64,000 nt of DNA, from assembly GCA_028283855.1 (NCBI GenBank), contig JAPWJX010000003.1, positions 1,356,500-1,420,499 on the forward strand. The letters are read 5' to 3'. Made by a program: the position numbers and the translations under genes. This document shows positions 62,589 through 64,000 of the stretch, piece after piece. The DNA comes from Verrucomicrobium sp. GTDB lineage: Bacteria; Verrucomicrobiota; Verrucomicrobiia; Methylacidiphilales; GAS474. The stretch's first letter is position 1, and the number at the start of each line of letters is the position of its first letter. The notes beneath the pieces were generated by a model. That model searched no databases and was not told the DNA's origin. It saw only the letters and a list, made by a program, of their open reading frames with translations.

Positions 62589-62726
62589 CTATCCGGTCGC
62601 CAGTGGCACCGGCTCGAAATACTCCAGTGGGTACGAGTCGAAGGCACCGCTGTCATTACGCACATCAACCCAGGTGGGACCGTCATCGAGCAAGTGCTCA
62701 AAATCTTCCCGTCTCCAGTTCGTCAT
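62589..62726 (-). CDS. Small acidic hypothetical protein
   Basis: A 45-residue protein too short for most gene callers: MTNWRREDFEHLLDDGPTWV, then VRNDSGAFDSYPLEYFEPVP. It is intact, with 12 bases between the upstream gene stop and its ATG, and a terminator follows it. Sense composition (acidic and aromatic) and operon position support a real gene. Function unknown. Confidence 0.6.
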   Translation of the reverse strand: MTNWRREDFEHLLDDGPTWVDVRNDSGAFDSYPLEYFEPVPLATG

Positions 62727-62738
62727 ATTCACCCCGTA

Positions 62739-63156
62739 TCAGCGCGCAGCTGTAAAATCTTCTGGTTCGGGACGCGCCCGGTCGAACACCTTGCCTTCGC
62801 GCGCCGCGGCAAACGTCTTAGCGTACCAGCTGCCCAGCGCATGCCTGTATCGCATGGATGCGCAGAATGCCTCATCGCTTTGATGCTGCCTGTCGGGAGT
62901 GGCACGTCGAAGCGAAGGTCGGATTCGTCAACAGACAGCGATTCAAACATCTCGCCTTCGGTATTGCCGTCCTGAATCTTGCCTTCGATGTACTCGACGT
63001 TCGACTCGCTCAGCGATTCGAAGGGCGTCGTGTGCTCGGCGATGATGTTCAGACCCACGCGATGACCGAGCATGTCGCGCACCAGCTCCCAGTTTTCTTC
63101 TTCGGCCGCTTGCAACTGCTCGCTGGTCGATTCGATGAATAACGGGGCTGCTTCAT
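62739..63156 (-). CDS. Hypothetical acidic protein, frameshifted
   Basis: The main frame gives IESTSEQLQAAEEENWELVR, DMLGHRVGLNIIAEHTTPFE and NVEYIEGKIQDGNTEGEMFE. Near 62880 it must pass to another frame for HALGSWYAKTFAAAREGKVF, ending FTAAR at 62739. ATG 63156 overlaps the previous stop (ATGA) but needs one further indel near 63143 to join. Total about 139 residues. Function unknown; second gene of the small minus-strand operon. Confidence 0.5.
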
Positions 63157-63472
63157 TGTTGCTTTGTACCCGGGAATTCCAGCGCACAGCCGGCTCGATA
63201 GACGTTGCACGCGGATGGCGACTCGTTGTAATCAAGGTCGACCTCGATGTTCCGCCAGTTCCTTGAAGTGCTCAACCAGCGCAAGCGCCTCGGCAAACAG
63301 GAGTGCTTCCTTGCGACTGAAGCTGCTGACTGGCCGGACGATGATGCCTGGCGCCAGAGAGACGAAACGCGCATTCAGCTTGCTCAGACCTGTCAGCAGA
63401 GCGACTACCGCACTTCGGTTCCGAGCTGAACGCGTTGCCGATGAATGCAGCAATATAAAGCAACGATTCCAT
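63153..63472 (-). CDS. Small hypothetical protein, frameshifted
   Basis: ATG 63472 gives MESLLYIAAFIGNAFSSEPK. After an indel near 63418 the frame gives AVVALLTGLSKLNARFVSLA and EALLFAEALALVEHFKELAE. After another near 63250 it gives NIEVDLDYNESPSACNVYRA and ends at 63153, overlapping the next gene. About 106 residues in total. The first 18 residues are hydrophobic, so it may be membrane-associated. First gene of the small operon; function unknown. Confidence 0.45.
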
Positions 63473-63732
63473 GTGAATACTCCTTGTCCTTGGTTTGGGA
63501 TTGACCTGCCTCTCCGTATAGCGTGGCCGGCTGCCGCAGGTTCTATGCTTTCGCCCCCACTCAGGTCGCTTAAAGAGAAAGCTGTGAAACAGGTCTTTAG
63601 AAAAAAGACGAACCTGCAGGGCCCCGTTAAGGCCGAGGAACCCGCGCAAGACGGACCGCCGTCGAGAGATGACCGGCCTGCAGCGCGCTTAGCGCTGCGG
63701 AGCCAGCACTACAGTCTGGGTAAGTTTCGCTA

Positions 63733-63993
63733 CTATGCCTCCGGCGAGGCGGACACCGGCGCAAGATGAGCCGTCGGCTGCGCCACCGGCTCAACATACT
63801 CCCAACCCGAGGCGTCCACGTCCCGGCCCGTAGCTACATCACCGCTATGGCACCAACGTTTCGCGCCGGGCTGCCACTGCATGACGACAAGACCGTGAAA
63901 CCGTCCGTCGAAATCGGTGACCATCAGCCAGTGGTGACCGGCATGTGCGATGTGTATGCCTGGCGGAGCAGGTTCAATATCTCTCTTGTGCAT
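63733..63993 (-). CDS. Hypothetical protein
   Basis: An intact 86-residue protein: MHKRDIEPAPPGIHIAHAGH, then HWLMVTDFDGRFHGLVVMQW and WCHSGDVATGRDVDASGWEY. It is rich in His and Trp and looks soluble. No family recognised. It lies at the right edge of the window, upstream of the small minus-strand operon with a 260-base gap in which no gene is visible. Confidence 0.6.
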   Translation of the reverse strand: MHKRDIEPAPPGIHIAHAGHHWLMVTDFDGRFHGLVVMQWQPGAKRWCHSGDVATGRDVDASGWEYVEPVAQPTAHLAPVSASPEA

Positions 63994-64000
63994 TTGATTT

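Noticed and set aside
62012..62701. 229-codon minus-strand frame
   Set aside because: It runs through the terminator hairpin at 62544-62562 and the end of the 45-residue gene, and has no protein-like pattern.

Overview
The window joins two sequences of different origin. Positions 1 to about 51.9 kb are very GC-rich, tightly packed bacterial chromosome. It is most likely from a member of the Verrucomicrobia, because 9.0-18.3 kb carries a type IV pilus-like cluster with the same gene content as the Akkermansia Amuc_1098-1102 cluster. The organism is Gram-negative: bamA, skp, lpxD, msbA and several LPS-type glycosyltransferases are present. From about 51.9 kb to the end, GC is visibly lower and the sequence looks like a plasmid of a proteobacterium, perhaps Burkholderiales. 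It has an iteron origin, a Rep_3-type initiator, small hypothetical genes, and many broken reading frames.

Chromosomal part: 0-2.6 kb encodes translation and replication proteins (L25, Pth, S6, SSB, L9). 2.7-6.9 kb encodes outer-membrane biogenesis (BamA, Skp, LpxD), followed by tRNA-Val(CAC) on the minus strand. 7.0-9.0 kb is a two-gene agmatine-to-putrescine route. 9.0-18.3 kb is the pilus/secretin cluster, with a PilM-PilN fusion, an Amuc_1100-like protein, a calcium-repeat protein and two tandem secretins, the first frameshifted. 18.3-24.2 kb holds a TPR-like protein, an ABCG-like transporter and an MsbA-like exporter. 24.2-31.0 kb is a glycosyltransferase island (GT10, GT9 x2, GT2 x2, GT4) plus a class V aminotransferase. 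31.0-37.0 kb has adenylate kinase and a TolQ/TolR-TPR-OmpA operon whose last protein looks like a TonB/TolA-Pal hybrid. 37.1-49.9 kb mixes an alpha-oxoamine synthase, four glycosyltransferases, an HTTM-like membrane protein, an SCP2-like protein, a GSA-type aminotransferase, an SDR, a ketosynthase and an ACP-dehydratase fusion. This reads as an uncharacterised amino-lipid or glycolipid pathway. 49.9-51.9 kb holds an HEXXH protein and the C-terminal half of a GH57 branching enzyme, cut off at the junction.

Plasmid-like part: about 20 iterons in both orientations (53.0-54.5 kb) precede a promoter and the rep gene (54.5-56.0 kb). Around and after them lie small membrane or secreted proteins, a YgjV-like gene with an in-frame stop, a twice-frameshifted D-amino acid dehydrogenase beside an aspartate/glutamate racemase, an orphan antitoxin, and a small minus-strand operon ending in a clear terminator. 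The change in base composition, the gene cut at the boundary and the much higher indel density make an assembly chimera the simplest explanation. Genuine integration cannot be excluded from sequence alone.
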